From Rhodococcus ruber NBRC 15591 (GTDB lineage: Bacteria; Actinomycetota; Actinomycetes; Mycobacteriales; Mycobacteriaceae): a stretch of DNA of 64,000 nt. The position numbers and the translations under genes were made by a program. Below are positions 16,461 through 25,264 of this stretch, in pieces; position 1 is the first letter of the stretch, and each line of letters begins with the position of its first letter. Location: positions 1-64,000 of the forward strand of contig NZ_BCXE01000037.1 in the NCBI RefSeq assembly GCF_001894945.1, read 5' to 3'. The notes beneath the pieces are model-generated. The model saw nothing but the letters and a program-made list of their open reading frames with translations. It was not told the DNA's origin and did no database searches.

Positions 16461-17788
16461 GTGAGTTCCAATCGGACGGGAAGGTTCTTCAATCCACCGA
16501 CAAAGTTGGTCTGCACGACTTTTCGCTCACCGGTGACCTCGATCGTGTGGATGCGCGGGAGCAACTCCTCGAACATGATCCGCAATTCCTGCTTGGCCAG
16601 ATGCTGCCCGGTGCACATGTGCGGTCCGTATCCAAAGGCTATGTGTCGATTGGGCTTCCGGTCGAATCGAAACTCGTCAGGCGCGTCGAAGACCTCGGCG
16701 TCACGGTTGCCGGACTGGTACAGCATCATCAGCCTGTCACCGGCTTTGATGTGCCGACCCCGAAGTTCGTAATCCTCGGTGGCCTGGCGCATGAAGTGCT
16801 TCGCCGGTGAAATCCAGCGCAGACCCTCGTTGACCAGGTCACCGATCAGCGACGGGTCTCGCTGCAACGCGGCGAGTTGCTCGGGATGATGAGCAAGTGC
16901 TTCGAGGGTGCCGGCCAGGGTGGAAGCGGTGGTGTCGTGCCCGGCGGTGGAGATCGTCACGAACCAGCTGTAGGCAAACTTCTTGGGCCAGTACTCCCCA
17001 TCGGCCTGCCGTGCGTTGGCGATGAGGGAGGCGAGGTCATTTCGGGGATTGGCGCGGCAATCTTCTACCAGTACATCGAAATAGGCGAAGAAGTCCGAAA
17101 GGGCGTTGGCCCACTGCTTGGCCGCAGCTTCCGGGCTGAGCGGTTCGACGTCGTCTCTGGCTTCGTCCGGGTCGGCTGTTCCGAAGAACTCCTGCGTCAA
17201 CGCCAGCATCCGTGGCTCGTCTTCCTCCGGAACTCCGAAGAGGGTCATGATGACGTGTAACGGGTAGAACATGGCGAAATCCTTGACGAGATCGATCTCG
17301 TTCACTCCCGGTCGCAGCCGCCGCGCAATCTCATCCACGGCCAGCGTTCGGATCCGGTCCTCCCAACGCTTGAGGTTGGCCGGACGGAACCAGTCCGCCG
17401 CGACATCCTTGACCGCGGTGTGCTCGGGCGGATCCAGGTAGGGCAGGGCATCGAAGATGCGGAGGCTCCCACCGGTGAGGCTTTTGGTGAAGGCATCGCC
17501 GGCCTGGTTGGTCAGGATCGGATTGTGCGAGCCGGGTTCGGACCCGCCCCCGTTGGAGAAGAGTTGCGGTTGGCGTTCGATCTCCATGATGTCGGCGTGC
17601 TTGCTTACCAGCCACAGCGGGTCGTAGCCTTCCACGTGCACCTTGGCGAGCGGATTGTTTTCCCGGAGCCATTTGTAGGCTGCGAACAGAGTGGTTTCGT
17701 CTCGGTGACCCTCGGGAAGAACGATCTGGCGGGCAATTTCGTCCGGTACGGGTCGGGTGGGACCCGTGATGGCCTCGATGGTGGTCAC
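16457..17788 (-). CDS. cytochrome P450, CYP108 (P450terp)-like, first gene of the aromatic operon
   Basis: A 443-residue bacterial class I P450. The I-helix is AGHDTTAS, the K-helix E-x-x-R is EGLRW, and the heme loop [11 protein letters not shown] has its ligand cysteine near residue 390. The C-terminal [14 protein letters not shown] closely resembles what I recall of P450terp (CYP108), a terpineol hydroxylase; the family assignment is from memory. GTG 17788 with GGAGGAAAACT upstream is preferred over a longer frame. As lead gene of an operon with alcohol and aldehyde dehydrogenases and a Rieske dioxygenase, it probably hydroxylates a methyl group of an alkyl-aromatic or monoterpene. Confidence 0.9.
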   Translation of the reverse strand: MTTIEAITGPTRPVPDEIARQIVLPEGHRDETTLFAAYKWLRENNPLAKVHVEGYDPLWLVSKHADIMEIERQPQLFSNGGGSEPGSHNPILTNQAGDAFTKSLTGGSLRIFDALPYLDPPEHTAVKDVAADWFRPANLKRWEDRIRTLAVDEIARRLRPGVNEIDLVKDFAMFYPLHVIMTLFGVPEEDEPRMLALTQEFFGTADPDEARDDVEPLSPEAAAKQWANALSDFFAYFDVLVEDCRANPRNDLASLIANARQADGEYWPKKFAYSWFVTISTAGHDTTASTLAGTLEALAHHPEQLAALQRDPSLIGDLVNEGLRWISPAKHFMRQATEDYELRGRHIKAGDRLMMLYQSGNRDAEVFDAPDEFRFDRKPNRHIAFGYGPHMCTGQHLAKQELRIMFEELLPRIHTIEVTGERKVVQTNFVGGLKNLPVRLELT

Positions 17789-17895
17789 AGTTTTCCTCCG
17801 ATGGGTGGCAGCAATGTCGCGGAGACGTCGCGGTCCGGCCGTCCGTTGCGTGACGCCGATCACTCGAGTCCCGATAATCTTCGATCCCGGGCGGG

Positions 17896-17909
17896 GTGAT
17901 GCGCATCAC
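17896..17909. promoter_or_regulatory. conserved palindrome upstream of P450-1 operon
   Basis: GTGATGCGCATCAC is a perfect 14-bp palindrome, 108-121 nt upstream of the P450 start at 17788. The second P450 operon has GTGAGGGGCATCAC at 29077-29090, 90-103 nt before its start. The shared GTGA-N-G-N-GCATCAC at an upstream-activator position suggests a common activator, probably one of the LuxR-type regulators here. Confidence 0.6.
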
Positions 17910-18176
17910 TCCCTGGGCGCACGTTTCTCATCCCAACGGCTGACTCGGCCTCGACGACCACCTGCGCCCAAGGGGGACGAGCGCGTCGCCACGCCTATCG
18001 TTCGACGGACAGGAGGAAGATTCGAAAACATGCATCCATGTCTCACCCCGCGGTCGAGTGGCTCGGCGGACGGGCTCCTGGGCGCGGTCGGCGCGGGCGA
18101 GCGAGAAACGCCACCAGTCCGGGCTCGAACGAACTACGCCGATCGGATTCCTTCAGAAAACCCGGAGTATTGAGAC

Positions 18177-18198
18177 ATGCATGCATGATTTGCTAACG
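18177..18198. promoter_or_regulatory. operator-like site CATGCATGATTTG (copy 3)
   Basis: ATGCATGCATGATTTGCTAACG lies about 50-70 nt before the luxR start at 18247. Its first 14 bases are the reverse complement of 5235-5248, and CATGATTTG also occurs before the amidohydrolase gene. It links this regulator gene to the ring-cleavage genes. Confidence 0.55.
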
Positions 18199-18246
18199 TT
18201 TCTCTTATCTGCTCTGGCAATATGGCCGGGAAGGAGCACCGAATAC

Positions 18247-19428
18247 GTGGTACCGACGATGCCTTTCGGGTCGACCGCGGCCGGCCGCGCTTCTTCGCCT
18301 GCGCTACGCCCTGTCGGGAGTGTCGGCGAGGAGTTGGAGCGGGCCCGGGGCGTGCTGGCACTTGCCCACGAGCTCCTGGGACGGGGCGCCCCGGCGGATC
18401 CGCGCACTGCGGCCGACCTCGACGAGGCCGATATCGCCCTCGAGGTCGTCGAGGAGGCCCTCACGCGCAGGCTCGGTGAAACAGCGCCAGGCGCGGAGAT
18501 CGCACGTCTGCTCGGATTGTCTCAGCAGGTCGGTCACGCGCGGGTGATGTTGCGCCAAGCCGAGTTGGCGCAGCGATCGGAGGCGATCGCCGGAGTCGGG
18601 CGGGCGCTCGATGCGCTGCGGACCGTCGGGTCGGTAGCCGACCTCGTCCGGTTCGCCCCGACCCATGTCGGCGAGCTGGGGTATCAGCGGTGCATGCTGT
18701 CCCGCGTCGAGGGCAACCGCTGGGTGGCGAAGTCGTGCTACGTGCGGAACGATTCGGCGCTCGCTGCCGAGATCCTTGAGGTCGGCAGTCGCAGCAGAAC
18801 CCTGGGCCACCGGCTCATCGAAAGCGAGATCGTGCGGCGCCGTTCTCCGGTGCTGGTCCCCCGGGCGCAGGCCGACGACCGCGTGGATCCGGGCTTCAAG
18901 CAGGTCACAAGCACATCCTCCTACGTCGCCGCTCCCATCATGGTCGGCTCCGGAGTGTTCGGCTTCGTCCACGCCGACAGCCCGAGCGACGGGCGGGAGG
19001 TCGGCGAGTTCGATCGGACGCTTGTCCGCACGTTCTCGGAATGTCTCGGCTATGCCCTGGAACGTCTCTACTACCAGGAACGCCTCCGGACGATCCGGCG
19101 GCAGGTCACCGCCGTCATGGATGCCTCGCCGGACATGCTGGACGAAATGATCGGTTCCAACGAAGAGCCGGCGAACGATTCGGTCGTTGCGCTTCCGGGA
19201 TATCGCCACCCGATGCAGTCCGGCCACCCTGCGGGGAATGTGGACCTGCTGACCCGGCGGGAGCTCGAGGTCCTTGCGCACATGGCCGAGGGCGACTCGA
19301 ATGCCCGCATCGCGAACCGGCTGTTCATCTCGGAGGCCACCGTCAAGGCCCACGTGAGGCACATTCTGCGCAAACTCGGTGCCGCCAACCGAGCCGAGGC
19401 GGTCTCCCGCTACCTTCGGGCGGGGTAA
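18247..19428 (+). CDS. LuxR-family transcriptional regulator with GAF-like domain
   Basis: A 393-residue regulator. The C-terminal 60 residues form a LuxR-type HTH (LTRRELEVLAHMAEGDSNARIANRLF, then ATVKAHVRHILRKLGAANRAEAVSR). The central region (about 110-280) looks like a GAF sensor domain, with CMLSRVEGNRW and SYVAAPIMVGSGVFGFVHAD. The N-terminus is helical and probably dimerises. GTG 18247 is chosen because AAGGAG ends 10 nt upstream; ATG 18181 in the same frame is possible but lies inside the conserved upstream site. It is divergent from the P450-1 operon, so it is the best candidate for its activator. Two relatives lie at 29730 and 30706. Confidence 0.85.
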   Translation: MVPTMPFGSTAAGRASSPALRPVGSVGEELERARGVLALAHELLGRGAPADPRTAADLDEADIALEVVEEALTRRLGETAPGAEIARLLGLSQQVGHARVMLRQAELAQRSEAIAGVGRALDALRTVGSVADLVRFAPTHVGELGYQRCMLSRVEGNRWVAKSCYVRNDSALAAEILEVGSRSRTLGHRLIESEIVRRRSPVLVPRAQADDRVDPGFKQVTSTSSYVAAPIMVGSGVFGFVHADSPSDGREVGEFDRTLVRTFSECLGYALERLYYQERLRTIRRQVTAVMDASPDMLDEMIGSNEEPANDSVVALPGYRHPMQSGHPAGNVDLLTRRELEVLAHMAEGDSNARIANRLFISEATVKAHVRHILRKLGAANRAEAVSRYLRAG

Positions 19429-19572
19429 CTCCCTCCGGCGTCGAGGAATCCGACGCGAGCGGGGGCGGGGTGCCCTGCGGTCCCGGCTCCGGCTCCAGGA
19501 ATCGGGGATCGCCGAGTCCGGTCTTCCGATGCTCCGGGGCCCGCTGTGACCGGACTCGAGCCGGGCGGCATG

Positions 19573-19770
19573 TTTTCACCGATGGTTCTGTGGCACGCCG
19601 AAATCGCTTCTCCCGTGCTGGAATTAGACAACCGCGCGATCGCCGCGCTCAGCATCGCAGGTGCCGTCGACCGATTCGGGCCCGAGCTCCACGCCTCCTC
19701 GGTCCGGGCGGGGGCAACCGGGGCGGCCGCCACCATCGCGAATCGGGCGCACATGCCGGAAGGCACGTGA
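19573..19770 (+). pseudogene. remnant of an IclR-type regulator C-terminus (tentative)
   Basis: The frame reads AEIASPVLELDNRAIAALSIAG then DRFGPELHASSVRAGATGAAATIANR. This resembles the last strand-helix unit of IclR effector domains (I-A-x-P-V-x-x-x-x-G-x-x-x-A-A-L-S-I-x-G ... V-R-x-A-A). There is no HTH or remaining effector domain upstream; the region 19429-19572 shows no related frame. It is best read as a decayed fragment left after rearrangement between luxR and the kinase gene. Confidence 0.4.
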
Positions 19771-19950
19771 GATGTGGCGCCATGAGTGCGGGACGGGTCT
19801 GCTCCGACTTCCGTTACTCTCGCCGGCCTCGACTCCCGCCTCAGTCTGTGCCGGTAAGGCTAGAATGAGGAACCAACCCCAGGTAGAGCCATGAGTAACC
19901 ATGATCCGACCGGAGACAGTCAGTGGCGTAACAGTCGGTGAGGACGAACC

Positions 19951-22900
19951 GTGTCCGACGAAGCCGTCGAGCATCCCTCGAATCAGTTCGAGGCAGAGAT
20001 AGCGAACGAGCTGGCTGCTGTCGGATTCGACGAGCCTCGGGTGCTGGGCCGCGGCGGGTTCGGCATCATCTACCGTTGCCGTCAACCTGCCCTGGACCGG
20101 GTAGTGGCGATCAAGGTCTTGAGCTCGAGCCCCGGTGAGTCCGACCGCACCCGCTTCCTGCGTGAGCAGCAGGCGATGGGCCGGCTGTCGGGGCATCCGA
20201 ACATCGTGCACGTGCTCGAGGCCGGCGTCACCCATACCGGGCGTCCCTACATCGTGATGCCGTTCCACCGCCGCGACTCGCTCGAAGCGTGGATCACCCG
20301 ACGCGGGCCCCGCACGACCGCCGAAGTTGTCGACATAGGCATCAAGCTGGCCGGAGCCCTCGAGACGGCGCATCGGGCCGGAGTGCTGCACCGGGACGTC
20401 AAACCGGCGAACATCCTGATTTCCGAGTACGGCGAACCGCAACTCGCCGATTTCGGGATCGCCCGACTGTCGGACCGGCAGGACACCACCCGGGGGCTCA
20501 TAGTGGGTTCTCCCGCCTACACCGCGCCGGAGGTGTTGCACGGACATCCTCCATCGGTTGCCTCGGACGTCTACGGGCTCGGCGCGACCTTGTTCACCGC
20601 CCTGGCCGGTCGACCGGCCTTCGCGCGCCACCGGGGTGAGGAACTGGTGGCGCAGCTGCTGCGGATCAGCACCGAACCGATCCCCGACCTGCGCGAGAAC
20701 GATGTCCCGGAGGGCGTCCGGGTGGTGATCGAGCAGGCGATGGCCCGCGCCCCTGCCCACCGCTTCGGGACGGCGGCGGCGCTGGGGGAGGCGTTGCGCC
20801 GGGCCGGGACGGATCTGGGATACCTCGTTGCCGACCTGCCGCTGCCGCTGGCGTGGGACGAGGAAAGCTCACCGCAGCGGGAAAAGCGTGAACCTGCGGG
20901 CACCGCGGCGTACCTGCGCCTCGATCCGTCGGCCGGGGCGTCCGGGCCCGTCCCTCCGCCCGCCGTGACCACCAAGTACCGCCCCCCGGTCACGGCGCAC
21001 GCGATGGTGCCGCGCGCCCGGCTGCTCGGCAGGCTCGGGACCGGAACCCGACCCCGGTTGATCTTGATTCATGGTCCGGCCGGATACGGCAAGACCACCG
21101 TGGCCGCCCAGTACGTGCAGATGCTCGAGCGCACCGGGGGGACGACCGCCTGGTTGTCGATCGACGAGGACGACAACACCCCGGCGTGGTTTCTCGCGCA
21201 TCTCGTCGATGCGGTCACGGTGACCCTGCCCGGGTTGGGCAGAGAGCTGACCCGGGCGCTGGAGGGACACGGGGAGGGTGCCGAGCGGTTCGTGCTGACG
21301 ACGCTGATCAACCGGGCGCACACGGGTGGACAGCACATCGCGGTGGTCCTGGACGACTGGCACCGGGTGACCAACCCTGCGAGCCGAGCCATCGCCCGGT
21401 TCCTGCTCGAACACGGCTGCCACCACCTGCAGCTGGTCGTCACCAGCCGGACCCGGCAGGGTCTGCCGCTGAGCGGCCTGCGGGTGCGCAACGAGTTGAT
21501 CGAAATCGACTCGGCCGCATTGCGATTCGACCTCGACGAGTCCCGGGAACTACTCACCGGCGCCACGGATCTGCAACTCGAGGACGAGGAGGTCGTCGAT
21601 CTGGAGGAATCGACCGACGGGTGGGTGGCGGCGCTGCAATTGGCCTCGTTGGCCCTGCGCGAACACCGCGATCCGCGTGCGGCGATCCGGCACCTGTCCG
21701 GCCGGCACCGGGCTATCGGCGAATACCTCGCCGAGAACGTCCTCGACACCCTCGAGCCGGATCTGCTCGACTTCCTGCTTGCCACGTCGATCACCGAGCG
21801 CACGTGCGCTGCCCTGGCCACCGCCTTGACCGGTCGGGGGCATACCCAGACGGTGCTCGAAGACATCGAGGCGCGGAACCTGTTCCTGACGCGTCTCGAC
21901 GAGGACGGGCAGTGGTTCCGCTACCACCACCTGTTCGCCGAATTCCTACGCCGCCGACTCGAGCGTGACGATCCGGAACGCCTGATCGGTTTGCATCTCA
22001 CTGCCGCCCGGTGGTTTCTCGGACAGCATCTACTCAGCCCGGCTGTGGATCACTTCCTCGCCGCCGGCAGCGACGACGACGCGATCGATGCCGTCGAACA
22101 CGAGGCGATACCGCTGCTCGAGCGCTCCCAGATGAGTACCCTGCTCGGGCTGGCCGCAAAGCTCCCCGGCACATCCAGCGCGCGTCGGCTGCGCCTGCAG
22201 ACCGCGCTGGCCTGGGCGCACGCCGTCCTGCATCATCGCGCTGCCGCTGCCGAGGCGCTCGGCAACATCGCGGCAACTCTGCCGTCGGCAAGTGCCGACG
22301 AAGCTGACATCCGAGCCGAAGCAGCGCTCATCCAGGCCACGGTCAACGCCTTCGACGACCGGCTCGACGGTATGGATGCGGCGGTCGAGGCCTGCAGTGC
22401 CCGTTCCGACCGGCTACGCCCCTGGGTCGTGTGCGGCACCGCTGACGTCGCGTCGTTTCGCTCGATCCATCGGTTCGACTTTGCCGACGCCCGGCGTTGG
22501 CAGCAATGGGTACGTCCATACCATCGGCGGTCTTCCGGGCCCTTCAGCGTCATCTACGGGTACTGCCTCGACGGGCTGGCCGCAAGAGAACAACTCGACC
22601 TCGACGGTGCCGAGGCCAGTTTCCGCCACGCCATGCAGCTGGCAACCGAGCGAGGAGAGGAACTGTCCTACGGCTCCCGGCTCACCGGGGCCCTTCTCGG
22701 AGACCTGCTGTACGAACAGGGGAACCTGGCCGAGGCCGAGCGATTCCTCGACCAGAGCTACAGTCTCGGGGCAGAAGGCGGCACGGTCGATTTCATGCTG
22801 TCCACCTACGTCGTCGGTGCGCGCCTGAAGCACCGGCTCGGCAGGTACGACGCCGCTGCCGAGCGATTGAACGAAGGCGAACAGCTGGCACGCACCCTGC

Positions 22901-23412
22901 ACCTTCCGCGCCTGTCGGCGCACCTGGTGAACGAGCGCATTCGCCTGGGAATCGGATCCGGGTATTTCAGCCCGGACAGCTTTCCTCGGCAGCTCTCGCA
23001 GGAACCGCAGGACGGTATCAGTCGGGTCACCACCGAGATCGCAGAAGAATCGGTCATCCGGCTCCTTGTTGCCGGCTCGCCCGGCGCCCGGACACAAGCC
23101 TGTGACAGGGCTCGCGTGCTTGCAGAGTCGATCGACGCCACCCAGCGGCCGAGAGCATCCCTCTATGCGGGCGTCTTGCTGACCGAGTGCCTCGCCACTG
23201 CCGGGTCGAGCCGTGAGGCGGAGCGCGTGGTTCTTCCGTTGCTCGAGCAATGCGCCGGGGTGAGGATCGTCCAGCCGTTGCTGGATGCAGGATCGGCCCT
23301 CCGCGCCCTTCTACACCGCCTCGCGCAGGAGGGAAGCGCCCACGCTCTCAGTCCCGCCACGGCTCTCTACCTGGACCGATTGCTGGAGAGCCCGTACCAC
23401 CCACCGGGCTGA
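19951..23412 (+). CDS. PknK-like Ser/Thr protein kinase fused to a MalT-type STAND ATPase
   Basis: A 1153-residue fusion. Residues about 25-290 are a complete Hanks kinase: glycine loop GRGGFGIIY, K55 (AIKV), HRDVKPAN with D149, DFGIAR and APEV. A linker leads to a P-loop at 375-383 (GPAGYGKTT), a Walker B-like VVLDDWH, and the winged-helix/helical arm region of MalT-like STAND proteins (FRYHHLFAEFLRRRL). The rest (about 700-1150) is TPR-like helices. No C-terminal LuxR HTH is present. Length and order match mycobacterial PknK (about 1100 residues), a regulator of transcription under stress and during metabolic shifts. GTG 19951 follows GTGAGGACGAACC. Position next to P450 operons suggests it signals substrate or growth state to the LuxR regulators. 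Confidence 0.85.
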   Translation: MSDEAVEHPSNQFEAEIANELAAVGFDEPRVLGRGGFGIIYRCRQPALDRVVAIKVLSSSPGESDRTRFLREQQAMGRLSGHPNIVHVLEAGVTHTGRPYIVMPFHRRDSLEAWITRRGPRTTAEVVDIGIKLAGALETAHRAGVLHRDVKPANILISEYGEPQLADFGIARLSDRQDTTRGLIVGSPAYTAPEVLHGHPPSVASDVYGLGATLFTALAGRPAFARHRGEELVAQLLRISTEPIPDLRENDVPEGVRVVIEQAMARAPAHRFGTAAALGEALRRAGTDLGYLVADLPLPLAWDEESSPQREKREPAGTAAYLRLDPSAGASGPVPPPAVTTKYRPPVTAHAMVPRARLLGRLGTGTRPRLILIHGPAGYGKTTVAAQYVQMLERTGGTTAWLSIDEDDNTPAWFLAHLVDAVTVTLPGLGRELTRALEGHGEGAERFVLTTLINRAHTGGQHIAVVLDDWHRVTNPASRAIARFLLEHGCHHLQLVVTSRTRQGLPLSGLRVRNELIEIDSAALRFDLDESRELLTGATDLQLEDEEVVDLEESTDGWVAALQLASLALREHRDPRAAIRHLSGRHRAIGEYLAENVLDTLEPDLLDFLLATSITERTCAALATALTGRGHTQTVLEDIEARNLFLTRLDEDGQWFRYHHLFAEFLRRRLERDDPERLIGLHLTAARWFLGQHLLSPAVDHFLAAGSDDDAIDAVEHEAIPLLERSQMSTLLGLAAKLPGTSSARRLRLQTALAWAHAVLHHRAAAAEALGNIAATLPSASADEADIRAEAALIQATVNAFDDRLDGMDAAVEACSARSDRLRPWVVCGTADVASFRSIHRFDFADARRWQQWVRPYHRRSSGPFSVIYGYCLDGLAAREQLDLDGAEASFRHAMQLATERGEELSYGSRLTGALLGDLLYEQGNLAEAERFLDQSYSLGAEGGTVDFMLSTYVVGARLKHRLGRYDAAAERLNEGEQLARTLHLPRLSAHLVNERIRLGIGSGYFSPDSFPRQLSQEPQDGISRVTTEIAEESVIRLLVAGSPGARTQACDRARVLAESIDATQRPRASLYAGVLLTECLATAGSSREAERVVLPLLEQCAGVRIVQPLLDAGSALRALLHRLAQEGSAHALSPATALYLDRLLESPYHPPG

Positions 23413-23452
23413 TGTGGCTGTCCCGGGTCGCGTATCGGATCCGCCGTGCATG

Positions 23453-23704
23453 TCACCGTCGTCGGCTGCGCGACATCGGCTTCTGCTGGACGACTGGTGG
23501 ATAGCCGAGTTTGCGTGTGCAGAGGTTCTTCAGACGGCGGCGGGTCCCGGCGTCGATCTTCGGTTGCGCGTCGAGGAGACATCGCAATCGGTGGTAGAAG
23601 TCGGTGGGGACGAGTCCGAACTCGGGAAGGATATGCTCGTCGCCGCCGCCGTAAGGTGCCCACTGCACCGCGAAGTCGAGCAGCGCGACTTCATCTTTCG
23701 TCAT
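23453..23704 (-). CDS. DUF3263-family small protein
   Basis: An 83-residue protein. TKDEVALLDFAVQWAPYGG, then IPEFG-like ILPEFGLVPTDFYHRLRCLLD and a basic tail (GTRRRLKNLCTRKLG, SRSRRR), match the DUF3263 pattern of short actinobacterial proteins (I-L-D-F-E-x-x-W ... F-G-x-x-x-x-x-Y-Y-x-x-L). The helix-loop-helix with basic ends suggests nucleic-acid binding, but no function is established. ATG 23704 follows GGAAAGGAG. It lies after the P450-2 operon, separated from it by a 36-bp palindrome. Confidence 0.75.
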   Translation of the reverse strand: MTKDEVALLDFAVQWAPYGGGDEHILPEFGLVPTDFYHRLRCLLDAQPKIDAGTRRRLKNLCTRKLGYPPVVQQKPMSRSRRR

Positions 23705-23734
23705 TGTGTCTCCTTTCCTGACACCTACCGCCGC

Positions 23735-23770
23735 GGGCGCGGTCGCATGCACGTGCATGCGACCGCGCCC
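23735..23770. terminator. 36-bp perfect palindrome after the P450-2 operon
   Basis: Positions 23735-23752 and 23753-23770 are perfect reverse complements (18 + 18, no spacer; centre GCATGCACGTGCATGC). It sits 10 nt after the aldehyde dehydrogenase stop and 30 nt before the DUF3263 start, so an intrinsic terminator without a T-run is likely. Its centre also resembles the CATGCATG operator-like sites, so a regulatory role is possible. Confidence 0.65.
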
Positions 23771-23779
23771 ACGCCGGGG

Positions 23780-25225
23780 TCATCGCATGTCGAGGTAGAT
23801 GCTCTTGAGTTGTTGGTAGCTTGCCAGTCCTTCGGGTCCGAGTTCCCGTCCGAGTCCGCTGTTCTTGATGCCGCCGAAGGGGGCGGTGGGATCGTTGGCG
23901 TAGCCGTTGATGCCGACGGTGCCGCTGGCGATGTTGCGGGCGAACCGGGTACCGCGGTCGGGGTCTGCGGTCCAGACCGAACCGCCGAGGCCGTAGTCCG
24001 AGTGGTTGGCGATGGCCACGGCCTCGGCCTCGTCGGTGTAGGGGATGACCGACAGCACCGGGCCGAAGATCTCCTCCTGGGCGATGGTGTGCCCGGTCTG
24101 GACGTCGGCGAAGATGGTGGGCTCGACGAACCAGCCGTGCTCCGCGCCGGCGGGACGCTTGCCGCCGGTGGTGATGCGTCCGCCGTCCGACTTGCCCTTC
24201 TCGATGTAGCCTTCGACGCGGTCGCGTTGGCGGGCCGAGACCAGCGGTCCCATCTGGGTCGTGTCGGAGAGCGGGTCGCCGACCGCGATGCCCTTCGCGA
24301 GATCGGTGATGGTGTCGACGATCTCGTCGTAGCGTGAGCGCGGCGCCAGGACGCGGGTGCCGAGCCAGCAGATCTGCCCGTTGTTGAGCAGAGTCGCCGC
24401 GTAGAAGGATTCGACGTTCGCGGCGAGGTCGGCGTCGTCGAGGATCACGGCGGCGGACTTGCCGCCGAGTTCGAGGGTGACCGGGCGCAGCAGTTCACCG
24501 CAGGTGCGGCCGATGGCCCGGCCGGCGGCGGTGGAGCCGGTGAACGAGACCTTGTCGATGCCCGGGTGCGCCACCAGGTAGGCGCCGAGTTCGCGGCCGC
24601 CCGGGACGATGTTGAGCACACCGGCGGGCAGTCCCGCCGCGATCGCTGCTTCGGCCATCAGGAAGGCGTCGAGCACCGTCTCCGGAGACGGCTTGAGGAC
24701 CACGGTGCAGCCGGCGGCGAGTGCCGGAGCGAGTTTGAGGAACGTGATGGCCTGGGGGACGTTCCACGGCACGATCGCGCCCACCACGCCGATGGGGGCG
24801 CGGGTGACGAGGGTCGCTCCCCCCAGCATGCCGGGACGGATCTCGTCCTCCTGCTGGGCCGCCATCTCGGCGTAGTAGCGCAGCAGGAGGGGCGGGAAGC
24901 CGCCCTCGAACTGCCGGGCCAGGCCGATGGGCATGCCGTTCTGGCTGCTCACCCGGGTTGCGGTGTCCTCGGCGCGGGCTTCGAGTTCGTCGGCGAACCG
25001 GCCCAGGACTTCGGCGCGCCGGGCGGCGCTCCAGGACGCCCAGCCGTCCGGGCCGGTGAATGCTGCGCGGGCGGCGTCGATCGCATCGTCGAGGTCGGAC
25101 TCGGTACCGTCCGGGACCGAGCCGATCCGCTGTTCGGTGCTCGGGGAGATGACCGGGATCGTGGCATCGCCGGACGGTCGTACCCATCCGCCGCGGATGT
25201 AGAGCTCGGTGTAGTCGATCGTCAT
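23780..25225 (-). CDS. aldehyde dehydrogenase (NAD-dependent), cassette 2
   Basis: A 481-residue aldehyde dehydrogenase and close paralogue of the enzyme at 13308-14783. Shared blocks include TRVSSQNGMPI, FEGGFPPLLLRYY, VPWNVPQAITFLKLAP and the active-site cysteine in LLNNGQICWLGTR; the base glutamate is in VTLELGGKS. It ends a four-gene operon (P450, reductase, alcohol dehydrogenase, this gene). It should oxidise the aldehyde from the neighbouring aryl/allyl-type alcohol dehydrogenase to a carboxylic acid for CoA activation. ATG 25225 follows GAGAAGGACACCCCG. Confidence 0.9.
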   Translation of the reverse strand: MTIDYTELYIRGGWVRPSGDATIPVISPSTEQRIGSVPDGTESDLDDAIDAARAAFTGPDGWASWSAARRAEVLGRFADELEARAEDTATRVSSQNGMPIGLARQFEGGFPPLLLRYYAEMAAQQEDEIRPGMLGGATLVTRAPIGVVGAIVPWNVPQAITFLKLAPALAAGCTVVLKPSPETVLDAFLMAEAAIAAGLPAGVLNIVPGGRELGAYLVAHPGIDKVSFTGSTAAGRAIGRTCGELLRPVTLELGGKSAAVILDDADLAANVESFYAATLLNNGQICWLGTRVLAPRSRYDEIVDTITDLAKGIAVGDPLSDTTQMGPLVSARQRDRVEGYIEKGKSDGGRITTGGKRPAGAEHGWFVEPTIFADVQTGHTIAQEEIFGPVLSVIPYTDEAEAVAIANHSDYGLGGSVWTADPDRGTRFARNIASGTVGINGYANDPTAPFGGIKNSGLGRELGPEGLASYQQLKSIYLDMR

Positions 25226-25264
25226 CGGGGTGTCCTTCTCGGGAAGTGTGTCGGGGTGGGGTGG

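Larger units (their letters stand above)
17789..18246. promoter_or_regulatory. divergent control region of P450-1 operon and luxR
   Basis: This 458-bp gap holds the 14-bp palindrome GTGATGCGCATCAC (17896-17909), which has a near copy before the second P450 operon. It also holds an inverted ACATG-CATC-CATGT at 18029-18042 and the GCATGCATGATTTGCTAACG element before luxR. A 47-codon frame (18030-18173) after AGGAGG could be a leader peptide. No recognisable protein gene was found. Confidence 0.6.
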
